Source: a bacterium
GTDB lineage: Bacteria; Bacteroidota; Bacteroidia; Bacteroidales; Muribaculaceae
DNA length: 36,553 nucleotides
Reading direction: 5' to 3'
Assembly: GCA_014802625.1 (NCBI GenBank)
Contig: JAAVBX010000024.1
Span: 1-36,553, forward strand
Positions 1-6,947 of this stretch are shown here, one piece after another. The notes below the pieces were generated by a model, which saw only the letters and a program-made list of their open reading frames with translations, had not been told where the DNA came from and did not search any database. The translations under genes and the position numbers were made by a program. Position 1 is the stretch's first letter; every line of letters begins with the position of its first letter.

Positions 1-398
1 CGCGAGTGATCAGGCACGATACTGACGGCAAGCGGAGAGACAATCGACCAGAAGATAGCGTGTGTACACGCCACCCCTATTCGGGAGGCCATAAGCATGG
101 AATAAGTGGTCGAAAAACTTGAAAGCAACTGGCAAACCATAAACATCACTATTGTGCATAACATAAGTTTGCGTAGTTCAATTTTCGAGACAAGCAGCAT
201 TAATGGTAATGACAATACCATCACAATCCAGGCATATACAGAAATCAACATTCCGGCATGAGCCTCCGTAGTAGAAAAATCTTCAGCGATGTCGCTAAGT
301 AATCCGATTGGGATAAACTCGGATGTGTTGAATATAAAAGCCGCACAAGTCAGTCCTAACAATGGGAGCCAGTTCTTTAATGACATTTTGGTGTCCAT
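1..398 (-). CDS. MFS sugar-efflux transporter, SotB/YdeA-like (3' part outside window)
   Basis: Reading the minus strand from the ATG at 398 gives about 132 residues that run off the window edge with no stop. The product starts MDTKMSLKNWLPLLGL and has a first membrane helix ending FIFNTSEFIPIGLLSDIAEDF. That wording is typical of the SotB/YdeA arabinose and sugar efflux branch of the major facilitator superfamily. Further hydrophobic segments (SVYAWIVMVLSLPLMLL and MLCTIVMFMVCQLLSSF) and the pre-helix motif ASRIGVACTHAIFWSI match the N-terminal six-helix half. Expected role: proton-driven export of sugars or drugs across the inner membrane; the substrate is unknown. A second in-frame ATG lies at 386. 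The IS66 element inserted 52 bp upstream of the start separates the gene from sequences that were originally next to it. Confidence 0.8.
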   Translation of the reverse strand, partial: MDTKMSLKNWLPLLGLTCAAFIFNTSEFIPIGLLSDIAEDFSTTEAHAGMLISVYAWIVMVLSLPLMLLVSKIELRKLMLCTIVMFMVCQLLSSFSTTYSMLMASRIGVACTHAIFWSIVSPLAVSIVPDHS

Positions 399-442
399 AA
401 ATCAATGCTTCGGTAAATTATCAGTACATTAACGGCCTTTTG

Positions 443-450
443 AATTAAAT
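443..450. repeat. Left target-site duplication of IS66 element
   Basis: The 8 bases aattaaat sit immediately outside the left inverted repeat. They are repeated exactly at 3163-3170, immediately outside the right inverted repeat. IS66 elements duplicate 8 bp on insertion, so this marks a simple, fairly recent transposition. Confidence 0.95.
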
Positions 451-471
451 GTACAACCGTCCGCGATAGCG
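451..471 (+). repeat. Left terminal inverted repeat of IS66
   Basis: These 21 bases are the exact reverse complement of 3142-3162. Identity stops after position 471, which sets the arm length. Confidence 0.95.
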
Positions 472-473
472 TA

Positions 474-504
474 TTGAAGCCTGCCTGTATAAGTTCTAAT
501 TTTG
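474..504 (+). promoter_or_regulatory. tnpA promoter inside the IS66 left end
   Basis: TTG at 474-476, a 20-bp gap, and TAATTTTG at 497-504 match the Bacteroidota -33/-7 consensus (TTTG...TAnnTTTG). Transcription would start near 511, only about 10 nt before the tnpA ATG at 520. Confidence 0.7.
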
Positions 505-550
505 CCATAAAAATGAATTATGGACAAAGTTGAATTATACAGGCAGGTTT
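477..550. repeat. Inverted repeat flanking tnpA promoter and start codon
   Basis: CCTGCCTGTATAA at 480-492 is the perfect reverse complement of TTATACAGGCAGG at 535-547. The pairing extends to 477 and 550 through one G-U and two A-U pairs. The tnpA promoter -7 box and ATG (520) lie in the loop. RNA made from the internal promoter starts inside the loop and cannot form the stem, while read-through RNA from outside can. Confidence 0.8.
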
Positions 551-1086
551 TTACGTCCTTTCGTAGACTCTGTGCGGAAGGGAAACAGCCATCCTCTTTC
601 AATGCCTACTGTAAGGCTCATGGAGTAATGCAATGTCAGATGGCGCAAGTGCTCAAAGGAGAGTATCAGCGTATCAAGTCACTTCCGGGTTATACCAACA
701 CCGGAAGCATCTGTCGTGAAATCTATGAAGATTTCAAGAGACTGTGTGCAGAGGGTAGACAGCCGAGTACTTTCAGGGCATATTATAAAAGTCGTGGAGT
801 CACGAGAAGACAGATGGATGGGTTCCAACGTCGCAATAAGCTTAAGGTAGCGGGACTCCCCGGGTTTACAGGTCCGGCTGGAACCGGTAACGGCAAGTGT
901 CAGGAGGTACCATTCGAGGAAGTCATCTTCGAGGAGTCCGGTTTTCTTCCGGCAGACACGGGCAATGTGATAACGGTGAAGGTTGACGGTCATGTGGCTG
1001 TAAGTTTTCCGGCTGATACCGATGTGGCTGTCATTGCAAGGTTCGTCAGAAGGATGGGAAAGGAGGCTGGTCATGTGGGGTCTTGA
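520..1086 (+). CDS. tnpA: IS66 accessory protein TnpA
   Basis: This is a 188-residue first gene of the IS66 element, predicted to be a helix-turn-helix DNA-binding accessory protein needed for transposition alongside TnpB and TnpC. The N-terminal half is an internal duplication: residues about 8-46 (FRRLCAEGKQPSSFNAYCKAHGV) and about 66-104 (FKRLCAEGRQPSTFRAYYKSRGV) are clearly homologous. The C-terminal part carries a short beta-rich segment (VITVKVDGHVAVSFPADTD) typical of IS66 TnpA proteins that precede TnpB. The gene ends inside tnpB (14-nt overlap), which implies translational coupling. The start at 520 fits the promoter whose predicted transcription start is about 511. The family assignment rests mainly on position in the element. 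Confidence 0.85.
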   Translation: MDKVELYRQVFTSFRRLCAEGKQPSSFNAYCKAHGVMQCQMAQVLKGEYQRIKSLPGYTNTGSICREIYEDFKRLCAEGRQPSTFRAYYKSRGVTRRQMDGFQRRNKLKVAGLPGFTGPAGTGNGKCQEVPFEEVIFEESGFLPADTGNVITVKVDGHVAVSFPADTDVAVIARFVRRMGKEAGHVGS

Positions 1087-1429
1087 GCAGGGGCTGAGAC
1101 TTTGGGTGTGTCAGCGGCCGGTGTCGATGCGCTACGGCATACGAGGTCTGACACAGATGGTGTGGTCTTGGAAGGGGCACTCTCCGGCATCGGGCGACGT
1201 GTATGTGTTTTTCTCAAAAGACCGCAGGGCTATGAAGGCATTGAAATGGGACGGTGACGGATTTTTGATGTACACAAAAAGGCTATCGCAAGGCCGTTTC
1301 CGGGAGGTGCTGAAAAATGGCGATGATGGTGTTCGCAGGCTTCAATGGGACGATTTCTATATGTTGATGAGGGGGCTCACACCTGTAAAAGTGACGGTCG
1401 AGAATCGTTTTAGAATGGCCGTAAAATAA
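1073..1429 (+). CDS. tnpB: IS66 Orf2-like protein TnpB
   Basis: This 118-residue protein belongs to the IS66 Orf2 family. It contains the family signature GDVYVFFSKDRRAMKALKWDGDGF followed by a basic C-terminal region, and it is required for transposition together with the DDE enzyme. The ATG at 1073 is preferred over an upstream in-frame ATG at 1022. It is preceded by a strong Shine-Dalgarno-like aaaggagg (about 1060-1067) and lies 14 nt inside the end of tnpA, the arrangement expected for coupled translation. Starting here also gives a protein of normal IS66 TnpB size. Confidence 0.92.
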   Translation: MWGLEQGLRLWVCQRPVSMRYGIRGLTQMVWSWKGHSPASGDVYVFFSKDRRAMKALKWDGDGFLMYTKRLSQGRFREVLKNGDDGVRRLQWDDFYMLMRGLTPVKVTVENRFRMAVK

Positions 1430-1472
1430 GGTATAATAATTTATAAATCAAATAAATAAGTGGTGTAAAAAG

Positions 1473-1503
1473 TTGCGTATGTCAGATATTTTTCGTAACT
1501 TTA
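1473..1503 (+). promoter_or_regulatory. Possible internal promoter for tnpC
   Basis: TTG at 1473-1475, a 20-bp gap, and TAACTTTA at 1496-1503 (one mismatch to TAnnTTTG) lie in the gap of about 78 bp between tnpB and tnpC. A start near 1508 would give an almost leaderless tnpC message. The support is the pattern only. Confidence 0.4.
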
Positions 1504-1507
1504 TACC

Positions 1508-3103
1508 ATGAAAAAGAACGAGTTGATAGAGTTTTTGCAGCGTCAGAATGAGTTCCTTCAGGGACGACTCAACGAGGCGTTGGCCTCTGTCAACTCGCTT
1601 ACTTTATCCAATGAAAAACTCCAGTCAACTAACGAAAAACTGGTGGCGACAGTCGATGAACTGCGCAAGCAGATAGCCTCGCTGGAAGATGTCATCAAGG
1701 GCAAAGGTGCAGAACTGCGCAAAGAGAAAGCCGCTCGTCAGGCCGTGCAGCGTCTGCAAGGCTCTCCGTCGGAGCGTCAAGCGAAAACGGTGCCGACTCC
1801 TACCACATCCGAAACTCAGCAACCGGAGAAGAAACGCACCAACAACGGCGCCAGGAGAAAGACGCATCCCGAGTGCGAGGTGGAGATCCTGGTGGTGGAG
1901 CCGGACAGTCCTGACTTCAAGCCGGAGGCGGCAACGTTCATAGGCGAGTGCGATGTTGTGCGTTACGTCATGGAGCCGATGCGCTTCAAGAAGATTATCT
2001 ACAAGGTGCGCAAATACGTGCAGGACGAGAAAATATACAAAGGCACGGCTCCTGCCACGCCGCTGCTTAACTCGCAGTATACCTCTTCCTTTATAGCCGG
2101 ACTCGCTGAGTTACGCTACCTTCATTGCATGCCTCTTGAAAACGCCGTCGAATACTTCCGCTCACATGGCTTCGATCTTGATAAAGGCACCGCGCAGAAA
2201 CTGGTCAGCAAGGTAAAGGTGCAACTCGAAAATATGTATAAGGCACTTGCAAAGGCCATTGTGGAAGACAACTATATCTGCGGTGACGAGACCTATCAGA
2301 AAGTACGTCTGCAGCAGGCCACGAAGTCGGGCAGGAACATCAAGAAAGGCTACATCTGGGTGTTCGTCGGCATGACAACCGGGCTTGTGTACTTCTTTTA
2401 CGATGACGGATCACGCTCAGCCGAAGTCTTCGAGCAGCACATTAAGGGCTTCAACGGGGCCTTCCAGTGCGACTGTTACTCGGGATACCGGCATATTGGA
2501 ATCGGCGAGATGAGCGGGATAAAACGCTTGCCCTGCCTGCAACACATCAAGCGGAAGTTCCTCGATCTCAAAGATAATCCACAGGCACAGGAAATAGCAA
2601 AGCTCTTCGGACTCCTTTACCACTTCGAGCATAAGCACCGCATAGGCAAAGACGGATGGTCGGCAGAAAAGCACATCGAGTGGCGGCAGCGATACTCAAA
2701 AGTGATGCTTGAGAAAATCCACATGAGGCTGATGGCCGTCAAAAATCGCATCGGCATACCGCCTGATGACCCTTTGCTTGCCGCCTCCGAACATGCGCTC
2801 CGGCAGTGGAACGAGATACCACGCATCTTTGCCGCTGCTTCCTATCGGCTCGACAACAACGAAGTCGAGCGCATCAACCGCTACATATCCCTGACCCGCC
2901 GCCGTCTGACAATCGGATCCCACTCCGGAGCCGAGGCTGCCGCACTGTACCACTCTCTTGCGATCACCTGTCACCGCTGCGGCGTCAACGTCTTCGACTA
3001 CTTCTGCGACATCATCGACCGATGTGCCGCATGGCCACCGAACACTCCAATCGATAAATACAGAGACCTGCTTCCCGACCGTTGGAAACCATCTCAAAAA
3101 TAG
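1508..3103 (+). CDS. tnpC: IS66 family DDE transposase TnpC
   Basis: This 531-residue transposase catalyses strand cleavage and transfer at the 21-bp element ends. The N-terminus (about 1-75) is a leucine-rich coiled coil (LIEFLQRQNEFLQGRLNEAL), then a basic, Pro/Thr-rich linker (about 85-120). A beta-rich N-terminal domain is followed by the catalytic core. Catalytic acids are visible at D260 (ICGDETYQ), D322 (CDCYSGYRH, the DxYxGY motif) and E454 (DNNEVERINR, the usual DNNxxER). The C-terminal tail ITCHRCGVNVFDYFCDII matches the IS66 C-terminal domain. The frame is intact and full length. It is the last gene of the element, 39 bp before the right inverted repeat. Confidence 0.97.
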   Translation: MKKNELIEFLQRQNEFLQGRLNEALASVNSLTLSNEKLQSTNEKLVATVDELRKQIASLEDVIKGKGAELRKEKAARQAVQRLQGSPSERQAKTVPTPTTSETQQPEKKRTNNGARRKTHPECEVEILVVEPDSPDFKPEAATFIGECDVVRYVMEPMRFKKIIYKVRKYVQDEKIYKGTAPATPLLNSQYTSSFIAGLAELRYLHCMPLENAVEYFRSHGFDLDKGTAQKLVSKVKVQLENMYKALAKAIVEDNYICGDETYQKVRLQQATKSGRNIKKGYIWVFVGMTTGLVYFFYDDGSRSAEVFEQHIKGFNGAFQCDCYSGYRHIGIGEMSGIKRLPCLQHIKRKFLDLKDNPQAQEIAKLFGLLYHFEHKHRIGKDGWSAEKHIEWRQRYSKVMLEKIHMRLMAVKNRIGIPPDDPLLAASEHALRQWNEIPRIFAAASYRLDNNEVERINRYISLTRRRLTIGSHSGAEAAALYHSLAITCHRCGVNVFDYFCDIIDRCAAWPPNTPIDKYRDLLPDRWKPSQK

Positions 3104-3141
3104 CCGCCAAAATCTGGACGGCTATCATTTTTAGTTATACC

Positions 3142-3162
3142 CGCTATCGCGGACGGTTGTAC
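3142..3162 (-). repeat. Right terminal inverted repeat of IS66
   Basis: The sequence is the exact 21-base reverse complement of 451-471. It is followed directly by the 3163-3170 copy of the aattaaat duplication. Confidence 0.95.
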
Positions 3163-3170
3163 AATTAAAT
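3163..3170. repeat. Right target-site duplication of IS66 element
   Basis: The bases aattaaat repeat 443-450 exactly, immediately outside the right inverted repeat. Confidence 0.95.
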
Positions 3171-3205
3171 GTTATTACTGCCCGCTAAAATATTTTGGTT
3201 CACCA

Positions 3206-3213
3206 CAAACTTA
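3206..3213 (-). promoter_or_regulatory. Possible original -7 box of the SotB-like gene
   Basis: The minus strand reads TAAGTTTG, which fits TAnnTTTG, but I see no TTTG at the expected -33 spacing. If it is real, transcription once ran toward 398 with an 85-90 nt leader, and the IS66 now sits between this promoter and the gene. The rest of 3171-3354 is AT-rich with no gene that I can support; ttcgtttt occurs twice. Confidence 0.35.
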
Positions 3214-3354
3214 ACAATAACCATGAGCAAAAGCAGTAATTTATGATATGGAATCGTTTGCGAGTGGGCTAATTTTAATATATGTTTCATTTTGGGTTTG
3301 GATACGCTTCGTTTTAAAAAGTTAGAACGTTTCGTTTTGTGGATTATAATTAAA

Positions 3355-3386
3355 TTTGGATATAGTAAATGTTTTAGTTAACTTTG
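3355..3386 (+). promoter_or_regulatory. higBA promoter
   Basis: TTTG at 3355-3358, an exact 20-bp gap, and TAACTTTG at 3379-3386 match the Bacteroidota promoter consensus. The predicted transcription start (about 3392) rules out the upstream in-frame TTG at 3356 and points to the ATG at 3404 as the toxin start. Confidence 0.8.
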
Positions 3387-3403
3387 CATTCAAATCTCAA
3401 GAT

Positions 3404-3747
3404 ATGGCAAATAGAACCATACGGCTATATAAAGAGTACTTCAAAGACTTCTATATTTCACAGCCTGATGTCGTAAGAAATAAAATTAATTACTGCATCA
3501 ATATGGTAAAGACTCTTGATCGTGTTCCTTCAAAGATTTTGAAATTCATTGAAGGGACAGATGGTCTTTATGAAATTAGAATTGAGGTGGGTAATAATAT
3601 TTTCCGCGTGTTCTGTTGTTTTGATGGGGTGCCCTTGTAATCTTATTCAATGGGTTTCAAAAGAAAACTCAGAAGACTCCGACTAAGGAAAAAGATAAGG
3701 CGCTCCGCTTAATGAAAGAATATTTTAAAGAAAAGAATAATGGATAA
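3404..3747 (+). pseudogene. higB: HigB/RelE-type toxin (Gp49-like), frameshifted
   Basis: The product begins MANRTIRLYKEYFKDFY and runs through KTLDRVPSKILKFIEGTDGLYEIRIEV and NIFRVFCCFDG. These are the conserved beta-core motifs of Gp49-like HigB mRNA-cleaving toxins. The frame then stops at 3638-3640. The expected continuation VILFNGFQKKTQKTPTKEKD followed by KALRLMKEYF is present one frame over, from 3637 to a stop at 3745-3747, so one base is missing near the gatggggtgcc at 3623-3633. Restored, the protein would be about 115 residues with a normal C-terminus overlapping the antitoxin start by 8 nt. As written, the toxin lacks its C-terminal basic strand and helix and is probably inactive. 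A sequencing error in the G run is possible. Confidence 0.85.
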
Positions 3748-4051
3748 AGCTAAAATAGAGGCAATAAAGAAAGCCACAACGTTTGATGAACTCCTTGATG
3801 CGGAATATGGGGTTGTAGGTTCACCTGAGCGAGAACAGTTTGAGAAGGACGCCTTAACCTTCTGTCTCGCTGAAACCTTAAAGGAGGAGAGGACACGAGC
3901 CGGTTTGACTCAGGAACAGCTGGCAGAACGAATTGGCACGAAGAAAACTTATATCTCTCGTTTGGAGAATGGAAAAGCTGATGTTCAACTCGGCACCTTA
4001 TTCCGTATCTTTGAAGGACTCGGAAGAAGAGTGTCTCTTAATATTCTGTAA
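3740..4051 (+). CDS. higA: HigA-type antitoxin, XRE helix-turn-helix
   Basis: This 103-residue protein has a Cro/C1-type HTH at about residues 47-100 (LKEERTRAGLTQEQLAERIG...TYISRLENGKADVQLGTLFRIFEGLG). The order toxin then antitoxin, the short overlap with the toxin end and the N-terminal extension (KIEAIKKATTFDELL) are those of HigBA-like systems. It would neutralise HigB and repress the shared promoter at 3355-3386. The antitoxin is intact although the toxin frame is broken, so it may persist as a solitary regulator. Its base composition is AT-richer than the malQ region downstream, which suits a mobile cassette. Confidence 0.9.
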   Translation: MDKAKIEAIKKATTFDELLDAEYGVVGSPEREQFEKDALTFCLAETLKEERTRAGLTQEQLAERIGTKKTYISRLENGKADVQLGTLFRIFEGLGRRVSLNIL

Positions 4052-4127
4052 TGTCAGACATATGTTATGACTGCTCTAAATAGACAAGCTGGGCTGTTAC
4101 ATTACGGATCTAAGCAGTGAAAGAAAT

Positions 4128-4159
4128 ATCCCCTCTACCGAGAACTCGGCAGAGGGGAT
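4128..4159. terminator. Bidirectional hairpin terminator between higA and malQ
   Basis: atcccctct (4128-4136) pairs with agaggggat (4151-4159). The inner ccga (4138-4141) pairs with tcgg (4146-4149), closing a gaac tetraloop with one A/C mismatch. The minus-strand side is followed by a T-rich atatttcttt, which suits termination of malQ. Intergenic 4052-4212 holds nothing else that I recognise. Confidence 0.7.
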
Positions 4160-4212
4160 TGTCTATTGAATTAACAGATATTCAGTAGGTATCATTGATA
4201 CCGAAGTTCATA

Positions 4213-6894
4213 TCAGCGGCCCGACTGGTAGATCTTGTCGCGGAGTGCCTCGTTGAAGGTACGCTGACCGCACAGATCGGCTACCGTCATATGCATACGG
4301 TAACGCCAGTAGTGGGTCGGATTGGCGGGAACATTGATCTGCTCCTCGTTAGGATTCTCGCGGCGGATTTCACCATCGGCGCTCAACCAGTCCTGCAGCG
4401 GGATTATGCAAAGCATCGAGGGGCTGGCGAGCTGCAGCCATAGAATCTTGTCGCAAATCCAGGGCTCGGCGAAATAGGGAGCCTGCCCGAACTCGTGAAG
4501 CACGTTGTTGAAGAAACGCTGGCTCTGGGCCGGATCGCTCTCCCACCATGCCCGGATGCCACCCATATCATGTGTCGATGAGGTGCAGACGGAGAAATAG
4601 GGATAATGCCAGGTATCACCGAATTCCGACTTCGGATCCTTCGGCATACGCTGAATCTCAAGTGAGAGAATCTCCAGCTGGTGCATTACGGCGGGCACAC
4701 AGTCGGGAATCATACCCAGGTCCTCGCCGCAGGCCAGCATTCCGGTCGCGTCGAGAAGCGGCGGAAGTTTCCACATAGCCTTCCCATACCAGAAATCATT
4801 ATGACGGTGATAGAAGAAGTCATTGTAGAGACGGTTGAAACACCACTTCTCATAATCCGTCAGATTGCGGAACTGATATGTGAACTGAGCCGAGATTCTG
4901 GGATGATAATGACCCTTCTGGTAAGGATCCTCTATGAAGAGTACATCATCGATCAGACCCATCAACGCATTCGAGATACGCTCGTTGCGGTCATTCTTCT
5001 CAAGCTGGTCGAAATATTTCTTCACCTTCACCTGAGTGTCGACAAAGTCCTTCAGACGATAACGACCCTCACCGATATGGTCGAGATACATCTCCTTCGC
5101 CTCCTCCGTATATTCACCGAAGAAGTCAGTCAGCATCCACTCCAGAATGAGGGGCTTGGCCTGTATTTCCGGATCGATCCAGAAATCATAGTTATGCCGC
5201 AGCTCCTCCGGAGAGAAAGGCATCGCCGGATTGAAATATCCGAGCAGACCATGCAGGGCGTCGAGAGGAATCTGCCAGATACGGAAGAAACCGAGAATGT
5301 GGTCGATACGGTAGGCGTCGAAATAATCCGACATTTTGCGGAAACGCGTCTTCCACCATTGGAATCCGTCGGCGGCCATGACATCCCAGTTATATGTCGG
5401 GAAGCCCCAGTTCTGGCCCAGCACTGAGAAATCATCCGGCGGCGCTCCTGCCGAGCAATCCATATTGAAGAGATGCGGGCTCTGCCAGGCATCGACGCTA
5501 TGGCGACCGATACCGATCGGAATATCACCCTTCAGCACGACCCCGTGCTCATGGGCGTAATCGCGCACCTCGCGCAGCTGACGGTCGAGATGATACTGCA
5601 CGAAATAGAAGAAATCTATCTTCTCGCGGTGAGATTTTATGAATTCCTCTACAGCGTTGTCATCATACTGCGCGTATTCACCCCAGAGGGTATTGTCGGG
5701 GGTGTGATATTCATCACGCAGGGCACACCATGCCGCATACGGACGCAGCCAATACTCATTCTCCTCCACGAATTTCTTGAATTCCCCGCTTGCGGCGGTC
5801 TTCTGCCAATCCTGCGTGAAAAGCTCGTGGAGATACTCATTCTTGGCATTGTTTACAGCCTCGTAATCGATCTCGCTGAGTTCATTGAGATGATGGGCGA
5901 GAGTGCGGAAATGCTCCATGCGCTTCTCATCCTTCAGCACGCCCGCTTTCTCCAGGCGCATATACATAGGATGGAGGGCGAACGTCGAGTTGGCGCTGTA
6001 GGGATATGAATCCACCCATGTGTAGGATTTGGTGGTGTCGTTGACAGGTAGCAGCTGGAGCACTTTCTGGCCCGTCTCCGCACACCAGTCGACCATCTGC
6101 TTTATATCCTCGAAATCACCCACGCCGAAGTCCTCATCCGTACGGATTGAGAATACGGGAATCGCCGTGCCCGCACCCTTCCAGTTGCGATTGGGATTTG
6201 CGAAACGCAAACCATCTATCACTATACGCTCCGCCGGAGAAGAGGGCTTGATGCCGAAGATTCTGTTGGAAGCATCCTCCCATCCGCGCACATCATGATT
6301 CTTCTCCTTACCGAGTATCACGAATTTATAGTCGAAAGGCTCCTTGACGGCATCCAGCGGGATATTGCATTCCCAGAGGGGATAATGTGCGTCGTTGAGG
6401 ACAAGGGCCTTGTGGGGGTTCCACGCTCCGAGGAATTCCGGTGCGCCCGCAACGGCAAGCACCTCGTCGGGGCTGATCATCGGTGCCCATATCTTCAGGC
6501 AGATTGTGCCCGGGAGGGCCGGGAGAGCCTCGTCGCGCTCATGGCGCGCGAGCATGCCGTCGACAAATGCCGACGAATAATAAGGCTTGTCGCGCGGCAT
6601 ATCCTGCCATGAATCAAAGATGTTATAGAGACTGATGCCGTCGCCGGGAACGAAACGGTGAGGCTGTCCCCATTCGAATCTCCAGGCCTTATCGGGAGCC
6701 TTGACCACGAAGAAGTAGTCAAATTCACCCGTCGTGTCGGGCAGATCGAGATTAATCTCCCAGGCATCGGGTGATGCGAGATGCATCTCCAGTGCCTCGC
6801 GGGGATCGTATCCGCCAAGCTGCGGGATTCCGCCGCAGATGTAGACCGACTCTCCCCAGGAAGTGTGGTAATTTATATGAAACCTAACTTTCAT
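4213..6894 (-). CDS. malQ: 4-alpha-glucanotransferase (amylomaltase) with two CBM20 domains
   Basis: This 893-residue GH77 enzyme of the plant DPE2-like type transfers alpha-1,4-glucan segments between maltodextrins in the cytoplasm. Two N-terminal starch-binding CBM20 modules are visible: about 1-105 (MKVRFHINYHTSWGESVYICGG...LGGYDPREA) and about 128-235 (VLAVAGAPEFLGAWNPHKA...PFDYKFVIL). The GH77 barrel begins near residue 240 (AGTAIPVFSIRTDEDFGVGD). Catalytic motifs: DAYRIDHILGFFR near residue 528 (nucleophile Asp), CGEDLG near 722 (acid/base Glu) and SSTHDMGG near 775 (stabilising Asp). There is no signal peptide. It lies 53 bp downstream of nrdJ on the same strand. A small hairpin at 6931-6946 follows the nrdJ stop, so co-transcription is unproven. 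Confidence 0.96.
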   Translation of the reverse strand: MKVRFHINYHTSWGESVYICGGIPQLGGYDPREALEMHLASPDAWEINLDLPDTTGEFDYFFVVKAPDKAWRFEWGQPHRFVPGDGISLYNIFDSWQDMPRDKPYYSSAFVDGMLARHERDEALPALPGTICLKIWAPMISPDEVLAVAGAPEFLGAWNPHKALVLNDAHYPLWECNIPLDAVKEPFDYKFVILGKEKNHDVRGWEDASNRIFGIKPSSPAERIVIDGLRFANPNRNWKGAGTAIPVFSIRTDEDFGVGDFEDIKQMVDWCAETGQKVLQLLPVNDTTKSYTWVDSYPYSANSTFALHPMYMRLEKAGVLKDEKRMEHFRTLAHHLNELSEIDYEAVNNAKNEYLHELFTQDWQKTAASGEFKKFVEENEYWLRPYAAWCALRDEYHTPDNTLWGEYAQYDDNAVEEFIKSHREKIDFFYFVQYHLDRQLREVRDYAHEHGVVLKGDIPIGIGRHSVDAWQSPHLFNMDCSAGAPPDDFSVLGQNWGFPTYNWDVMAADGFQWWKTRFRKMSDYFDAYRIDHILGFFRIWQIPLDALHGLLGYFNPAMPFSPEELRHNYDFWIDPEIQAKPLILEWMLTDFFGEYTEEAKEMYLDHIGEGRYRLKDFVDTQVKVKKYFDQLEKNDRNERISNALMGLIDDVLFIEDPYQKGHYHPRISAQFTYQFRNLTDYEKWCFNRLYNDFFYHRHNDFWYGKAMWKLPPLLDATGMLACGEDLGMIPDCVPAVMHQLEILSLEIQRMPKDPKSEFGDTWHYPYFSVCTSSTHDMGGIRAWWESDPAQSQRFFNNVLHEFGQAPYFAEPWICDKILWLQLASPSMLCIIPLQDWLSADGEIRRENPNEEQINVPANPTHYWRYRMHMTVADLCGQRTFNEALRDKIYQSGR

Positions 6895-6947
6895 GTATTA
6901 TAATTTTAAGTGTCCTTATTCTTAATCTTACTGCCCGGCGAGGCAGG

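Larger units (their letters stand above)
451..3162 (+). mobile_element. Complete IS66-family insertion sequence (2712 bp)
   Basis: The element is bounded by 21-bp perfect inverted repeats at 451-471 and 3142-3162 (outer end gtacaaccgtccgcgatag). It is flanked by the 8-bp direct duplication aattaaat at 443-450 and 3163-3170. Inside are the three co-oriented genes usual for IS66: tnpA (520), tnpB (1073, overlapping tnpA and coupled) and the DDE transposase tnpC (1508). All three are uninterrupted and both ends match perfectly, so the copy is probably active or only recently inert. It lies between the divergent SotB-like gene and the higBA pair. Confidence 0.97.

Noticed and set aside
3356-3403. 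Upstream TTG-initiated start of the HigB frame.
   Set aside because: It lies within the -33 box of a consensus promoter whose transcription start is near 3392, so it would not be in the message.
451-4051. IS66 plus higBA as one composite transposon.
   Set aside because: The 8-bp duplication lies directly at the IS66 ends, so higBA is outside the transposed unit. No second IS copy is present.
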